Source: JAMXLO01 sp963791495
GTDB lineage: Bacteria > Pseudomonadota > Alphaproteobacteria > Acetobacterales > Acetobacteraceae
Length of the DNA: 64,000 bases
Direction: 5' to 3'
Assembly: GCA_963791495.1 (NCBI GenBank)
Contig: CAWBST010000018.1
Span: 189,793 to 253,792 of the forward strand
The notes below the pieces were generated by a model. That model worked only from the letters and a program-made list of their open reading frames with translations. It was not told the DNA's origin and made no database searches. Below, one piece after another: positions 46,967-57,253 of this stretch (its first letter is position 1; every line of letters starts with the position of its first letter). Position numbers and translations under genes: made by a program.

Positions 46967-48548
46967 ATGTTGGATAGTGCGACTGTTCTCGTGGTCGGTG
47001 CAGGGCCAACTGGCTTATTGCTCGCATCGGAACTCCTTCGCCGGAATGTCGACTGCCGTGTGATCGACGCACATCAAGCGCCGCTGCACTGGGATCGGGC
47101 AACGGTCGTGCATCCGCGCTCACTCGAACTCTTCGAGGGCCTGGGTCTCCTCGATCCCCTGCTGGCAGCGGGTGTCAAGCAACGCAACGCTCGTATTCAC
47201 TCGCAGGGCGTCGTGCTTGGCGAAATCGATCTTTCGATTTGCGGCAGTCGCTACGGGTTCAACATCGGTATTTCAGAGGAGGTTACCGAGTTCGATCCTG
47301 ACAACGTACCTCCACCGGCAGGATGGCAAGGTGATTCGCTCATCCAGTCTGATCGGACTGGCGGACCACGAAGGCGGCCTTCTCGCGACCGTCCAGCGGG
47401 AAGCCACAACGGAGCAGGTCTTGGTCCAGTGGGTGGTAGGATGCGATGGGCTTCACAGCACTTGCCGGACCCTGACGGGGATCGATATGATCGGGCACGA
47501 CATCATCCAACCCTGGGCAGTCTTCGACGCGACCTTGGCGGGCTGGCACGATTCCTACGAGGCGAACTACGCCTATCTGGACGAGATCCCGGTGATTCTG
47601 ACCGCACTTCCCGACCAGAGATGGCGTGTGTACCTAAGGCCATCGTCCCCCTTCTCCGACCTGGTGGTCGACGCTGCGTCCACGATCGGCCGCTACCTGC
47701 CCACGTGCGGCTTTGACGGTGTCGAAAACCCGGCACGTTTCCACTGTCACACGAAGGTGGCGAGGCGATTCCGGTCGGGTCGTGTCTTGCTGGCAGGGGA
47801 CGCTGCACATGTGTGTTCCCCTGCCCAAGGTCACGGGATGAACACCGGCCTTCAGGACGCAGTGAATTTGGCTTGGAAGCTGGCACTTGTCTGTCATGGC
47901 TTCTGCGACCCCGTGCTGTTGGACAGCTATGAAGCAGAACGGCGCCCGGTGGCCGAAATGGTCACTGCGTCGGGGGACGCGGTCGAACTTGCTCAAACGG
48001 TGATCGATCCAGCCGAGCGGCGAGCCCGCGACGAAGCGCTTCGGGTGGTATTCGCCGACCCGGACTCGCGACACCACGAGGCAGTCGCAGAGGCGGAGCT
48101 CGACATTGACTACGGCGGCTCACCCATCGTCATGGGGGACAGGCACGATGCGCTTGCGCCCGGCCAGCGCCTCCCGGATACAATCGAGGTCCGTCTCGCC
48201 GACGCGTCGCCCTGCATGCTGCATGAGCTGGCCAACCGCGCCGGCCACACCGCACTGCTCATCGGTGGCTCATCAATTCATACGGAAGCACTCGCGCGAG
48301 TTGACAGCTTCATCCGTGCTCAGATCCTTGCATCAGTTATTATTGAAGCAATCGTTGTGATTGCGGCCGGCGCCGACGATCAGAGCCCGTACGCACGGAT
48401 CACGCCGATAGCGGCCGAACAATTGGGGATCGGCGAGATCACGCTTCTTGTCATCCGGCCCGACGGGCACATCGGCCTCCGATCAGACCGCAATCATGTC
48501 GAGGACCTGACAGCCTATCAACAGCTGCTGGTGTCAGGCCAAACCTAA
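46967..48548 (+). pseudogene. FAD-dependent aromatic-ring monooxygenase, frameshifted
   Basis: Class A flavoprotein hydroxylase of the PgaE/MhpA kind. The first frame has the GxGxxG motif VVGAGPTGLLLASEL and runs to SEEVTEF. Near 47300 (GAGTTCGATCCTGAC) a one-base shift lets ILTTYLHRQDGKVIR continue. The second frame contains the DG motif VVGCDGLHSTCR and the GD motif LAGDAAHVCSPAQGHGMNTGLQD. Without the shift the enzyme is lost. About 526 residues if repaired. Confidence 0.85.
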
Positions 48549-48846
48549 TTCGTCGCGTTGAGGAGATATGGCGGGCCCGTCGTACTAAGGTCCGCTCTGC
48601 GCCCATTACGGCCGCTCCGAAGGGCTACGCCGCACCCTCGAAGGCGACATTCCTGTAGACGCCTCGGTCTACCGGGATGGTGAAGGTTTTCGGACGTCGG
48701 CCATCGCACGTCATTCGTCGAGGCATGGGCCGCCGGCGTGCGGAGACCGCCCATGCACGAACTGAAGGTTCCGGTATCCCGGTAGCGGCTCCATGCAGGA
48801 TTCGAAAGCGGTGTTGGCTCGTCCGACCGACTATCCAGCAGGGCAT
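48549..48846. other. intergenic region, no gene supported
   Basis: Neither strand shows a recognisable gene. Short frames are present but lack starts or family likeness. Confidence 0.5.
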
Positions 48847-49341
48847 TCACCGGGTGGTGGCCCGCAGGATCGCCAGAGCCACAAGTATGCCGCCTGCCGC
48901 GGCCACCGCCGGACGCAGCGTCGCGTCAAGGCCGAGCCAGAACGCGTCCGACACCACGGCCAGCACCCCGACTGCCAGCATGGATACCAGGATAGTGGCG
49001 CCAAGCTGGCCGAGATGCACGCGCATGACGCCCGGCGTGATTGCGGAGCGGTTGAACCGTTCGTGGAAGTGAGTGGCATCGAGCAGCACCAGCACCGCGA
49101 TCCCCATCAGCATCGCCGCCATCACCGCGTTCGCCGCCGATGCCACCAGCAGCGCAACCGAGAACACCAGCACCGCCAGCACCGCACCGGCGGTCGCGAG
49201 GCCCAGTGACGGCAGCAACAGCCCGCCGGCGCAGATCGCCGCCGCCACAACTCCGGCGCCCAGCACATGGCGCTCGGGCAGAACCAGACAGGGCACGCCG
49301 GCGATCAGCAGCACGGCGGCGATCCCGCTCAGCCAAACCAT
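48847..49341 (-). CDS. hypothetical membrane protein of MoxR-DUF58 operon
   Basis: 164 residues with about five hydrophobic helices (for example AGAVLAVLVFSVALLVASAANAV, core). A small hydrophilic loop holds HFHERFNRSAITPG. It overlaps the DUF58 gene by 13 bp and is the last gene of the leftward operon. Function unknown. Confidence 0.7.
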   Translation of the reverse strand: MVWLSGIAAVLLIAGVPCLVLPERHVLGAGVVAAAICAGGLLLPSLGLATAGAVLAVLVFSVALLVASAANAVMAAMLMGIAVLVLLDATHFHERFNRSAITPGVMRVHLGQLGATILVSMLAVGVLAVVSDAFWLGLDATLRPAVAAAGGILVALAILRATTR

Positions 49342-50604
49342 GCGGCCCCGCGCGTGCCGTGGAGCTCTACCGATGCCAGCGCCGCCTCGATCGGCTGCGC
49401 CGGCGACCAGAGAGCGGCGCGCATGCCGTGGCTGCGCAACTCCCGCAGCCGGTCCTCTCGCAGCAGCCGCCAGACCCGCCGCACCACGGGATGGCCTGCC
49501 CGCCGCGTCAAATAGGGCAGCGACACTTCATCGCCACCGATGGCGAGCAAGACGACATCGCGTCCCTGGTCGGCGAGGCCGGTGACGACGTGGACGAAGC
49601 GTTCGTCGGCCAGTGGCGTGAGCGCGATGATCAGCGCGTGCCGCGGCAGCATCGCTTCCGGCAGATCTGGTGCGTTCCGCCGCAGGTCGGTCGCGGTCAC
49701 TGTGGCGCGAATCAGCGACCGCAGGATCATCTGGTACTGGCGCGGGCCGGACGCCGGCTTGGTCCAGCGCAGCCAACCTCCGACCTCGATCAGGCCCACC
49801 CGGTCGGTCTGGCGCAGATAGGCCTGCGCCAGACCGGCCGCGGCGCGCAGCGTGAAGTCGAGGGTCGAATGCGGACGCTGGCCGATATTGACGAATGTAT
49901 CTACAAGCAGGATGACATCGGCGCTGCGCTCGACGTGGAACTGGTTGACGTGCAGCTGCCGCATGCGGAGCGAGACCGGCCAGTTGATCCGCTTCATTCG
50001 GTCGCCGGCGGCGAAGGTGCGGATATCGGCGAAGTCGCTGCCGTCGCCGAATTTTTGCGAGGCGTGCGCGCCGAACGGTGCGCCCGTCAGGCGTGGCGAG
50101 GGCACGGTCCGAATCGCTCAGCGCAATCGGACGTACCGCGAGACTGACCGGCTGGTCCCGCCGCGCCTCGCCGACCCAGAGGCCGCTGCGGTCCCATTGC
50201 CGGAAAAACACCGCATCGAAGTCCAGCATGCCGCCGAAGCGGCACAACAGCGGGATGTCCCAGCGCACCCGGCCATCTGGTTGCGGCGAGAACACCGCGG
50301 TGCGGTAGTTCGTACCGACCTGCCCCGGCAGCGCGGGCAGCACCTGAACCAGACCGGTGGCCGCGGTGAGCCGGGCATCGATCGTCAAGGTAAACGCGTC
50401 GCCTTCGCTTGGCGCCACGCCGTCCGAGGCGAGCGCGAAGCTGCCGATATCGGCTTCCGCCGGCGGCAATGACTGTGCCAGCCGCAGCACCAGCGGCACC
50501 GCGATGAACAGCAGCTCAGCACGGTCGAAGGCAATGGCGAGACAGGCGAGCCAGGCGACGAGGACAGCCAGCGCATAGGCGAGCGGGCTAGGCCGGAATG
50601 TCAC
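49329..50604 (-). pseudogene. DUF58 domain protein, frameshifted
   Basis: GTG 50604 overlaps the MoxR stop by 4 nt. The first frame has two membrane helices (YALAVLVAWLACLAIAF) and a beta-rich part to ALSDSDR. Near 50100 the frame must shift to enter VPSPRLTGAPFG and the DUF58 core GDGSDFADIRTFAAGDRMKRINW with VILLVDTF and RVGLIEVGGWL. Such proteins work with MoxR ATPases. About 420 residues when repaired. Confidence 0.83.
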
Positions 50605-52016
50605 GGCGCCTCGACAACAGGGGCCGGTACGCGGTCCAGCAGCCCCTGCACGATGCTGCGCGTGGACAGCCGGCCACCCCAATGCTCAGGCCGCAGCACC
50701 AGCCGATGCGGCAGCACCGGCAGCGCCGCTGCCTTCACATCGTCGGGCGTCACGAACGATCGCCCATCCAGTGAAGCGAGCGCGCGGCTCAGCTTCATCA
50801 GCGCTAGGCTCGCACGTGGCGAGCCCCCCAGAGCCACGCGCGGCTCGTCACGCGTCGCGCGCACCAGCGTCACGATGTAGCGCTCGACCGAAGGTTCGAC
50901 AAACACGTCCTCCAGCAATGCCTGCATCGCCAGCAGCTCTTGCGCCGAAAGAAGCTGTGGCAGCACGACCGCATCGGCGCGCGCGTCGCGGCGGCGGCGC
51001 AGGATGTCCTGTTCCTGCTGTTCGCTCGGATAGCCGATGTCGAGGCGGATCAGGAATCGGTCGAGCTGCGCCTCGGGCAGCGGATAGGTGCCGTCCAGCT
51101 CAATCGGATTCTGCGTCGCGATCACCAGAAACGGCTGGACGAGCGCGAAGGTCTCGCCTTCCACCGTGACCTGCCGCTCCTGCATCGCTTCCAGCAGCGC
51201 CGACTGGGTTTTTGGCGCCGCGCGGTTGATCTCGTCAGCGAGCAGCAGTTGGGTGAACACTGGGCCGCGGCGGAACTGGAACGTGCCCGATCGCTGGTCG
51301 AACACGAAGCCGCCGGTGAGATCGGCGGGCAGCAGGTCGGGGGTGAACTGCACGCGCTTGAACGGCAGGCCGAGAATCTGCGCAATCGCACGGGCGATGG
51401 AGGTCTTGGCGACGCCCGGAACGTCCTCGATCAGCACGTGACCGTCCGCCAGGATCGCCGCCAGCAGCAAGTGCAGCGCGTCGCGCTTGCCGACGATTGT
51501 GGTCTCCAGCGCGGCGAACATTTCCTCGGCCCGCGCGCACAGGTCGGCGGGAGTCATCTGCCGTCCTCGAGGAAGCGCACCGTTCTCTCGGCTTCCGCCC
51601 AGGTGGGGCGGCGGCCCGGACTTGGGCATCAGCTCAGGCGGCAGCACGGTCCCGCGGTCGTGGCAAAGACGCTGCAGTCGCATCCAGAGTGCGGGCGGGA
51701 CGAAATACCAGCCACCCCACCGCAGGTCCTTCGCCAGGTCGGTCAGCAGCGGATCGGTGGTGACGGACCCCACCGGCGGCCTGGTGGCGTGCTCCGCCTG
51801 CGGCACCTGGTCGATAGCGGCGGCGTGGCGGAGCGGCAGCAGCAGCCGCTGCGCGATGCAGGCGCAGAAGATCGCGACGGCGATGCGGATCACCGTCGGC
51901 CGGCCGGCCGGGCCGACCCATAGCGCGATCGGGGCAGCGAACATCGCGATGACCAGGGCCAGCACCAGCCAGCCGATGAAGGTCAGCCGGGTGATGCGCT
52001 CAGGGTTGGGCTCCAT
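50601..52016 (-). CDS. MoxR-family AAA ATPase with extra N-terminal membrane region
   Basis: 471 residues. Residues 1-60 hold two hydrophobic helices (LTFIGWLVLALVIAMFAAPIALW, core). About 155-471 is a standard MoxR ATPase: EDVPGVAKTSIARA (Walker A), LLLADEINRAAPKTQ (Walker B), IATQNPIE (sensor). ATG 51557, which starts MTPADL and has GAGGA 6 bp upstream, would give a normal-length MoxR. So the open frame may be two originally separate genes joined in frame. Confidence 0.8.
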   Translation of the reverse strand: MEPNPERITRLTFIGWLVLALVIAMFAAPIALWVGPAGRPTVIRIAVAIFCACIAQRLLLPLRHAAAIDQVPQAEHATRPPVGSVTTDPLLTDLAKDLRWGGWYFVPPALWMRLQRLCHDRGTVLPPELMPKSGPPPHLGGSRENGALPRGRQMTPADLCARAEEMFAALETTIVGKRDALHLLLAAILADGHVLIEDVPGVAKTSIARAIAQILGLPFKRVQFTPDLLPADLTGGFVFDQRSGTFQFRRGPVFTQLLLADEINRAAPKTQSALLEAMQERQVTVEGETFALVQPFLVIATQNPIELDGTYPLPEAQLDRFLIRLDIGYPSEQQEQDILRRRRDARADAVVLPQLLSAQELLAMQALLEDVFVEPSVERYIVTLVRATRDEPRVALGGSPRASLALMKLSRALASLDGRSFVTPDDVKAAALPVLPHRLVLRPEHWGGRLSTRSIVQGLLDRVPAPVVEAP

Positions 52017-52926
52017 CCTCGCGCCTCCGCTCCAGGTCCGTGCGGATCTCGTCGAGGGCGCCGAGCGCGACGGAGCGGTCGAGGCGCGTCACCGGCAGAT
52101 CGCTGAACCGCGCGCGTTCGAACACCTGCAGCAGCGCGCGGATCGGCTGGGCGGGCAGGTGCAGTGCCGCCAGTGCATCGCGCAGGAACTCGCGTGGCGT
52201 CTCTGCTGCGTGACGGCCGCGGCGGCGGGACGCGAGCGCGGCTTCACACTGGCGATAGCACGCGATGACCGCGGTGCGGGGATCGTCGCCGATCTCGAGC
52301 GCCCGTCGTCCTGCCGCCAGCGCCGATGTCATGTCCTCAACGGGCGACGCGCCGCGGCGTACCCGCGCCTGGCGGAGCCATTCCGCTATCGTCACCCACG
52401 GACGAACCAGCAGTATGGCCAGAATAGAGCAGGCAATGACGACGGCCGCCACGAGGCTCAGCGTAATAGACACGCTGAGATCAAGGAGCGGCACGCTGAC
52501 CACGTCGGGCGGCGGATCGGCGCTGCTGCTGCCGAACAGGCCGCCCCTCGATCCGGCGTCGAACAGCCAGCCGAACCGTCCGCTCTCGAAATACTGCGAT
52601 TGGTAGGCGGCGATCGCCACGGCTGCGAAAGGCAGTAGCAACGCCATCTTCTCGATCGGCGACAGGCGCATTGCTGAGGGACGTTTTTGCAGCGTGCCGT
52701 CGGGTCGCTTCTTGAGCCGGTTCGGAATCATCACCAGCACGATCGCGAGGAATTCGACCAGCGTCGCGCCCAGCAGCACGAACTGCACCCAGGCGGGCAC
52801 GTCGAGCACGAGACGCTGGCCGGGCGAGTCGGCGATGGGTCCGACCGGTTGCCAGAGGGCGATCGCGCCGAGAACCAACCCGAGCGCGGCGAGCAGGGTT
52901 GTTCCGGTTCGCTCAGATCCCGACAT
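52000..52926 (-). CDS. DUF4129-domain membrane protein
   Basis: 308 residues with four hydrophobic helices and a C-terminal DUF4129 helix bundle (AVIACYRQCEAALASRR, TPREFLRDALAAL). First gene of the DUF4129-MoxR-DUF58-membrane operon, typical of this widespread cluster. It overlaps the MoxR frame by 17 bp. Confidence 0.82.
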   Translation of the reverse strand: MSGSERTGTTLLAALGLVLGAIALWQPVGPIADSPGQRLVLDVPAWVQFVLLGATLVEFLAIVLVMIPNRLKKRPDGTLQKRPSAMRLSPIEKMALLLPFAAVAIAAYQSQYFESGRFGWLFDAGSRGGLFGSSSADPPPDVVSVPLLDLSVSITLSLVAAVVIACSILAILLVRPWVTIAEWLRQARVRRGASPVEDMTSALAAGRRALEIGDDPRTAVIACYRQCEAALASRRRGRHAAETPREFLRDALAALHLPAQPIRALLQVFERARFSDLPVTRLDRSVALGALDEIRTDLERRREDGAQP

Positions 52927-53176
52927 TGCCCGATCGCCGCCGCATCGTCAGCAGTTTGTTGGAGTCGAAGTACCGCTCCACCACGGCGGCACGCCGCGGC
53001 TCGAGATCAAAGTTCCCGTATTCGTCCTTGCCGAAGGCGTCCCCCTGCTCGCGCTCGAACGCCTCCAGGCAGCCACGATAGTGGCGGACTTCGTCCGGCG
53101 TCAGGCAGTCGATCGGCAACAGGCAGCCGTCACGCTGGTATCGGGCGATCTGTTCGGCGGACGGGCAGGTAGGCAT
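52913..53176 (-). pseudogene. phytanoyl-CoA dioxygenase N-terminal fragment
   Basis: 87 codons from ATG 53176. The start SAEQIARYQRDGCLLPID and LTPDEVRHYRGCLEAFE match the PhyH N-terminus, but the metal-binding core is absent and the rest is unrelated. It overlaps the DUF4129 start. Confidence 0.65.
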
Positions 53177-53388
53177 AGCGCGTACTCCGCGGTTGGCAGA
53201 ATGGTAACAGTGCTGCGGCAACAAACGCCTCCAGGCAGCCACGATAGTGGCGGACTTCGTCCGGCGTCAGGCAGTCGATCCGAAACAGGCAACCGTCACG
53301 CTGGTATCGCGCGATCTGTTCGGCGGGCGGGCAGGCAGGCATAGCGCGCACTCCGGGGTTGGCAGAATGGTAACAGTGCTGCGGCAAC
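53058..53388. repeat. 166-bp tandem duplication of PhyH start
   Basis: Two nearly identical units with a period of 166 bp (53061-53226 and 53227-53388). Each contains ATG (minus) and the first codons MP-CP-AEQIARYQRDGCL. A local slippage-type duplication; neither copy continues to a full gene. Confidence 0.85.
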
Positions 53389-53389
53389 T

Positions 53390-53684
53390 AGGCGAGAAAG
53401 AGCGCGGACGATTGTCGCACCGCCCGACACCGCACGCCATGCCAGGGCGGCGAGGAAGGTATTGCTCAGAGCAATCCCGAAGCAGGACAGCGCGCCAAGC
53501 GCGCTCGAAGCGAGAAACACCGACCGTGCCGGAATCCGATCCGTCAGAACAACCAGCGGCAGCACCGCGAGCATGTAACCTCCGGACATGATGCCGGCGA
53601 GCCAGCCACCCTGGGCGTTGCTGAGCGACCAGAGGGTCATGAACTGCGGTAGCAGCGCGGGCACGAGCGAGAAACCTGCGAGAC
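53390..53684 (-). pseudogene. MFS transporter fragment
   Basis: About 95 codons with hydrophobic helices (GGWLAGIMSGGYMLAVLPLVVLTDRIPARSVFLAS, core shown). This is the MFS signature GGY-DRIPAR loop. It ends where the PhyH repeat begins, and an in-frame stop precedes the start. It is a broken piece of a larger transporter. Confidence 0.7.
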
Positions 53685-54138
53685 TCTAGGATTTCAGCAA
53701 TGCAGACCATCGCGACTGAACGCGTCTCAGCACTCACCGGTGCGCTCGACAAACCAGCATTCCGTCGGATTTACCAAACAGATCAGGCCGGTCTGGCGGG
53801 TTGTCGAAGCTCCTTCAGCCGGAACAGCATGGCCAGCGTCCGCTCCAACTTGCGATCCAGGTGGACTTCATACCGGGCCGGCACATACAGGTCGTGCGCG
53901 GCGTAGGCGACACCGAGGGCGTGATCTCGGATCGCATCGCGGTGTTCCAACTCGGCGATTGGGTCCTCGTACCATTCCTTCCAGTGACGATCGATCCAGG
54001 CCCGGAGCGCGTCGACGGTCGGCGCGTATGTCATCCCGTCGGCCGGCCGCTCAGCGAGGCATTCGAGCCAACTGGCCCGAGTATCCTCCCGCAGCGCGGC
54101 CACGGCGCGTGGGTAGGCCTCGAAGCCGCCCGCCGCTA

Positions 54139-55113
54139 GAAAGTTCCGTCCGGAAACTTCATGAGGGAATACAGAGCTTTCTGAGCATCAGGCGTATGGA
54201 TGCGAGGCGGATGAACGCGAGCGCATTGTGGTTGAGATTTTCCCAGTCCTTTGCCAGCCGGCGACAGCGACCCAACCAACCGATGGTGCGCTCGACAATC
54301 CAACGTTTGGGCAGAACGACGAAGCCCTTGGCCCGATCGGAACGACGGACGATTTCAGTGACCAGGTTCGGCATGATGTTCGCGAGGCCGTCATGAAACA
54401 CAGGCCCCGCATAGGCGCTGTCAGCAAACAGCTTCTTGAGGAATGGGAATTGTCCGAACAATGTGGCCAAAAGCATCAGGCCACCGTCGCGATCTTGAAC
54501 ATCGGCTGGCGTCACCAGCGCATGCAGCAACAGACCCAGTGTATCGACGAGAATGTGGCGCTTCTTGCCTTTGATCAGCTTGCCAGCATCGAACCCATGA
54601 GCATCGATGCTGGCCCCCCTTTTTCCGCGCTTTTCACGCTCTGGCTATCGACGATGCAGGCAGTGGGACTAGCCTCGGCTTCGTCCTGCTCGCGGCATTT
54701 GACGTAGAGCGCGTAGTGGATTTTCTCCAACGTGCCGTCGTAGCCCCACCGGGAGAAGTAGTCATGCACCGTGCTGCGCGGCGGCAGGTCTTTCGGAATA
54801 TAGCGCCACTGACATCCGGTGCTCAGCACGTACATCACGCCGTTGACCACCTCACGCATATCAACCGTCCGCTTGCCGCCGCCGCGCTTGGCGGGCGGTA
54901 GCAGCGGCCCGATATGCTGCCATTCCGCGTCGGTCAGATCGCTCGGGTAACGCAGCTTGTCACGGTCATAGAGCGGGCGGTTCTCGGGGGTCCACATGCG
55001 GGCTCTCGCGGATGTTCACCGACAGGGCCTCATGGCGGAGTTGAGCCGGTCAAGCGGATTTATCCCCCGCTGGTAACCGACTGAAATGACTTTGCAAAGT
55101 ATCCGGACGGACA
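54139..55113 (-). mobile_element. IS5-family insertion sequence
   Basis: About 975 bp with imperfect terminal inverted repeats (AAAGTTCCGTCCGGAAACTT at 54140-54159, matching the reverse of AAGTATCCGGACGGACACT at 55097-55115) and identical CTA flanks at 54136-54138 and 55114-55116, a 3-bp target duplication. Confidence 0.9.
54159..54997 (-). CDS. IS5-family DDE transposase, frameshift-expressed
   Basis: The first frame (54997-54575) has the N-terminal SDLTDAEWQHIGPLLPP and GMQW-like CQWRYIPKDLPP. The second (to 54159) carries the DDE region with LFADSAYAGP and KRWIVERTIGWLGR. They join at GAAAAAGGGGGGCC around 54610 by a -1 shift (GGASIDAHGFDAGKLIKGKK after it, core), which is usual for many IS5 elements. 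Thus it may be programmed rather than a defect. Confidence 0.85.
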
Positions 55114-55574
55114 CTAAGATATTCCAGGCGTTGCGTGTCATGGTCTGATCGCGCTTCACGTCCCGCAGATCGCGGGCCGTGCCCGCGGGAGTAGCGACCA
55201 GGGCTTGCGGGATATTGGCCTTTCCCTCGGCCCTACCTGTGAGCGGCAGTAGAGCTGCGCCGACCAGGTGCTCCGGGGTCTGATAACCAGTCGTGTCGTG
55301 GCGGAGCTTTTCCCGATACACGGCCGCCTCTGCCATCCGCAGCCGACGCTTCCGCCAGATGGTTCCGGTCAGCTCCTCCACGAGGTGTTCTTCGGTCGGT
55401 CCATCCGGCGCATGCTCAACCACCAACGCGTTGAGCAGGCTTTCGTACTCGCTCCGGTCCTCCCATGGCAGGACTGTGTGGCGCGACAGTACCGCCATGG
55501 CGAAGGGCATTAAAGCGCGTGGTCTCGTAGCTGGAGTTGGGCACCAGCGTTACGGGTGACGGCAAGGTGTTCAT

Positions 55575-56021
55575 CTTCGCATCCTTCCACGCCGCGTCCT
55601 GTCGCTCGACGGCGCAGCCGCATAGATCGGAGGCCGCGGCAACAAATCCATCCAGTCCTCCGCCCGCCCCCCGCGAGCGCGGTTCGAGGGCACGGGTCGG
55701 CCCGCCCACAGCGAGACGCGACCTTCACCCCGGGATGTCCAGTTTTAGTGCGTCCCAGCCGGAAAGCGGACCGGCAGCAAACCATCCATTGCGATAGTGA
55801 GCAGCTTTCAACAGCGCTGAACCCAAATCGTGGCTGGTACAGCCATAGCGCATCCCTGTCTGGCCATGTTTACGATGGCCCCAAGAGCGATGACAGCGGT
55901 TGGGAAAACCCGTACCCACGCTCGGAAGCGTTCGATACGCTGATCACTTCACCGTGGCGGCCACCGCGCGGTTCCGGCCGCCGGTCGTAGTTGGACTTGT
56001 CCAACTCCAGCTTCTTGCCTA
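55575..56021. other. intergenic region, no gene supported
   Basis: Open frames here lack starts or recognisable motifs. No repeat besides the IS630 flank at the right edge. Confidence 0.5.
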
Positions 56022-57253
56022 GTGCTGCCCGTCATTGATTTGATGGTGGGGCTCTGAATCAATGTCTCCGGAACCACCGGAGATAAGTCGTGACCGCGAA
56101 ACAGACCGCCGTGAAGAAGTACGTTGTGAAGCTCAGTGACGAGGAGCGCGAACGGCTCAACACACTGATCCGTACTGGCAAGCACCGAGCACGTCAGCTG
56201 ATGAAAGCGCGTATCCTGCTGAAGGCCGATGCCTGCGAGGCGGGCGAAGGCTGGAGTGACAGCCAAATCGCCAGTGCACTGGCGACCACCGTCAACACGG
56301 TTGCCCGGACCCGCCAGCGATTGGTGGAAGAAGGGTTCGAGGCGGCCCTGACCCACAGGCATTCTCCTGCTTCGGCCAGACCGCGCATCTTCGACGGAGC
56401 CACCGAGGCCAAGCTGATCGCCCTGGCCTGCTCCAAACCACCCAAAGGGCGCGTGCGGTGGACACTGGCGCTGCTGGAAACGGCGGTCGTAGAATTGGAC
56501 ATCGTTGACCGTGCCAGCGATAACACGATTGGGCGGACGTTAAAAAAAACCTGCTCAAGCCTCACCGGCAAAAGCAATGGGTGATACCGCCCAATGCCAA
56601 CGCGGCTTTCGTAGCCGGCATGGAGGATGTGCTGGAAGTCTACCAGAGGCCGCAGGATCCGACGTACCCCGTGGTCTGCGTGGACGAGACATCAAAGCAG
56701 CTTATCGCCGAGACGCGCGTGCCGATCCCGGCAAAACCAGGACGCCCCGCGCGGCATGATTATGAATACGAGCGCAACGGCACCGCCAACCTGTTCATGA
56801 TGTTCGCGCCACTGGAAGGCTGGCGGCGTGTCAAAGTCACCGATCGTCACACTGCCTTGGACTACGCCCAGGTCCTCAAGGAACTGTCCGACACACACTT
56901 TCCAAAGGCGAAGAAAATCATACTCGTGCAGGACAACCTCAACACCCACAAGCCAGCGTCACTCTATGAAGCCTTTCCCGCCGCCGAGGCACGTCGGCTC
57001 GTCGAACGGTTCGAGTGGCACTACACGCCCAAGCACGGCAGTTGGCTGGACATGGCTGAATCCGAACTCAGCGTCCTGTCGCGTCAGTGCCTCGATCGGC
57101 GCATCGCCAACAAGCAGACCTTGATCGAGGAAGTCGCCGCATGGCAGGACAGCCGCAACAAGCACCACGCAAAGGCGGATTGGCAGTTCACCACCGCTGA
57201 CGCACGCGTTAAGCTGAAGCGGCTATATCCCACAATATGAGTGACTCAGGGCA
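56022..57253 (+). mobile_element. IS630-family insertion sequence
   Basis: About 1.23 kb flanked by TA on both sides (56020-56021 and 57254-57255), ending GTGCTGCCC on the left and GGGCAC on the right as partial terminal inverted repeats. TA target use is characteristic of IS630. Confidence 0.85.
56090..57240 (+). CDS. IS630-family DDE transposase, -1 frameshift
   Basis: The first frame from GTG 56090 has the helix-turn-helix domain (LMKARILLKADACEAG, VNTVARTRQRLVEEG). At 56542-56548 an in-frame A-AAA-AAA heptamer would move ribosomes -1 into the second frame, which holds the DDE residues: CVDETSKQLI, ILVQDNLNTH and DMAESELSVL. This heptamer is a classic programmed frameshift site, so the gene is probably functional. 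Confidence 0.9.

Larger units (their letters stand above)
53783..55574 (-). pseudogene. conserved hypothetical gene split by an IS5-type element
   Basis: The N-terminal part (from ATG 55574: MNTLPSPV, then after a one-base shift near 55488 VLSRHTVLPWEDRSEYESLL) lies at 55574-55115. The C-terminal part (FEAYPRAVAALREDTRASW through HLDRKLERTLAMLFRLKELRQ) lies at 54135-53783. Removing 54139-55113 and one CTA copy joins them in frame as NAWNILAAGGFEAYP. About 270 residues when restored. The family is a common hypothetical in alphaproteobacteria; function unknown. Confidence 0.85.

Noticed and set aside
55725..55919. 64-codon minus-strand frame between the IS elements
   Set aside because: No family resemblance or ribosome binding site.
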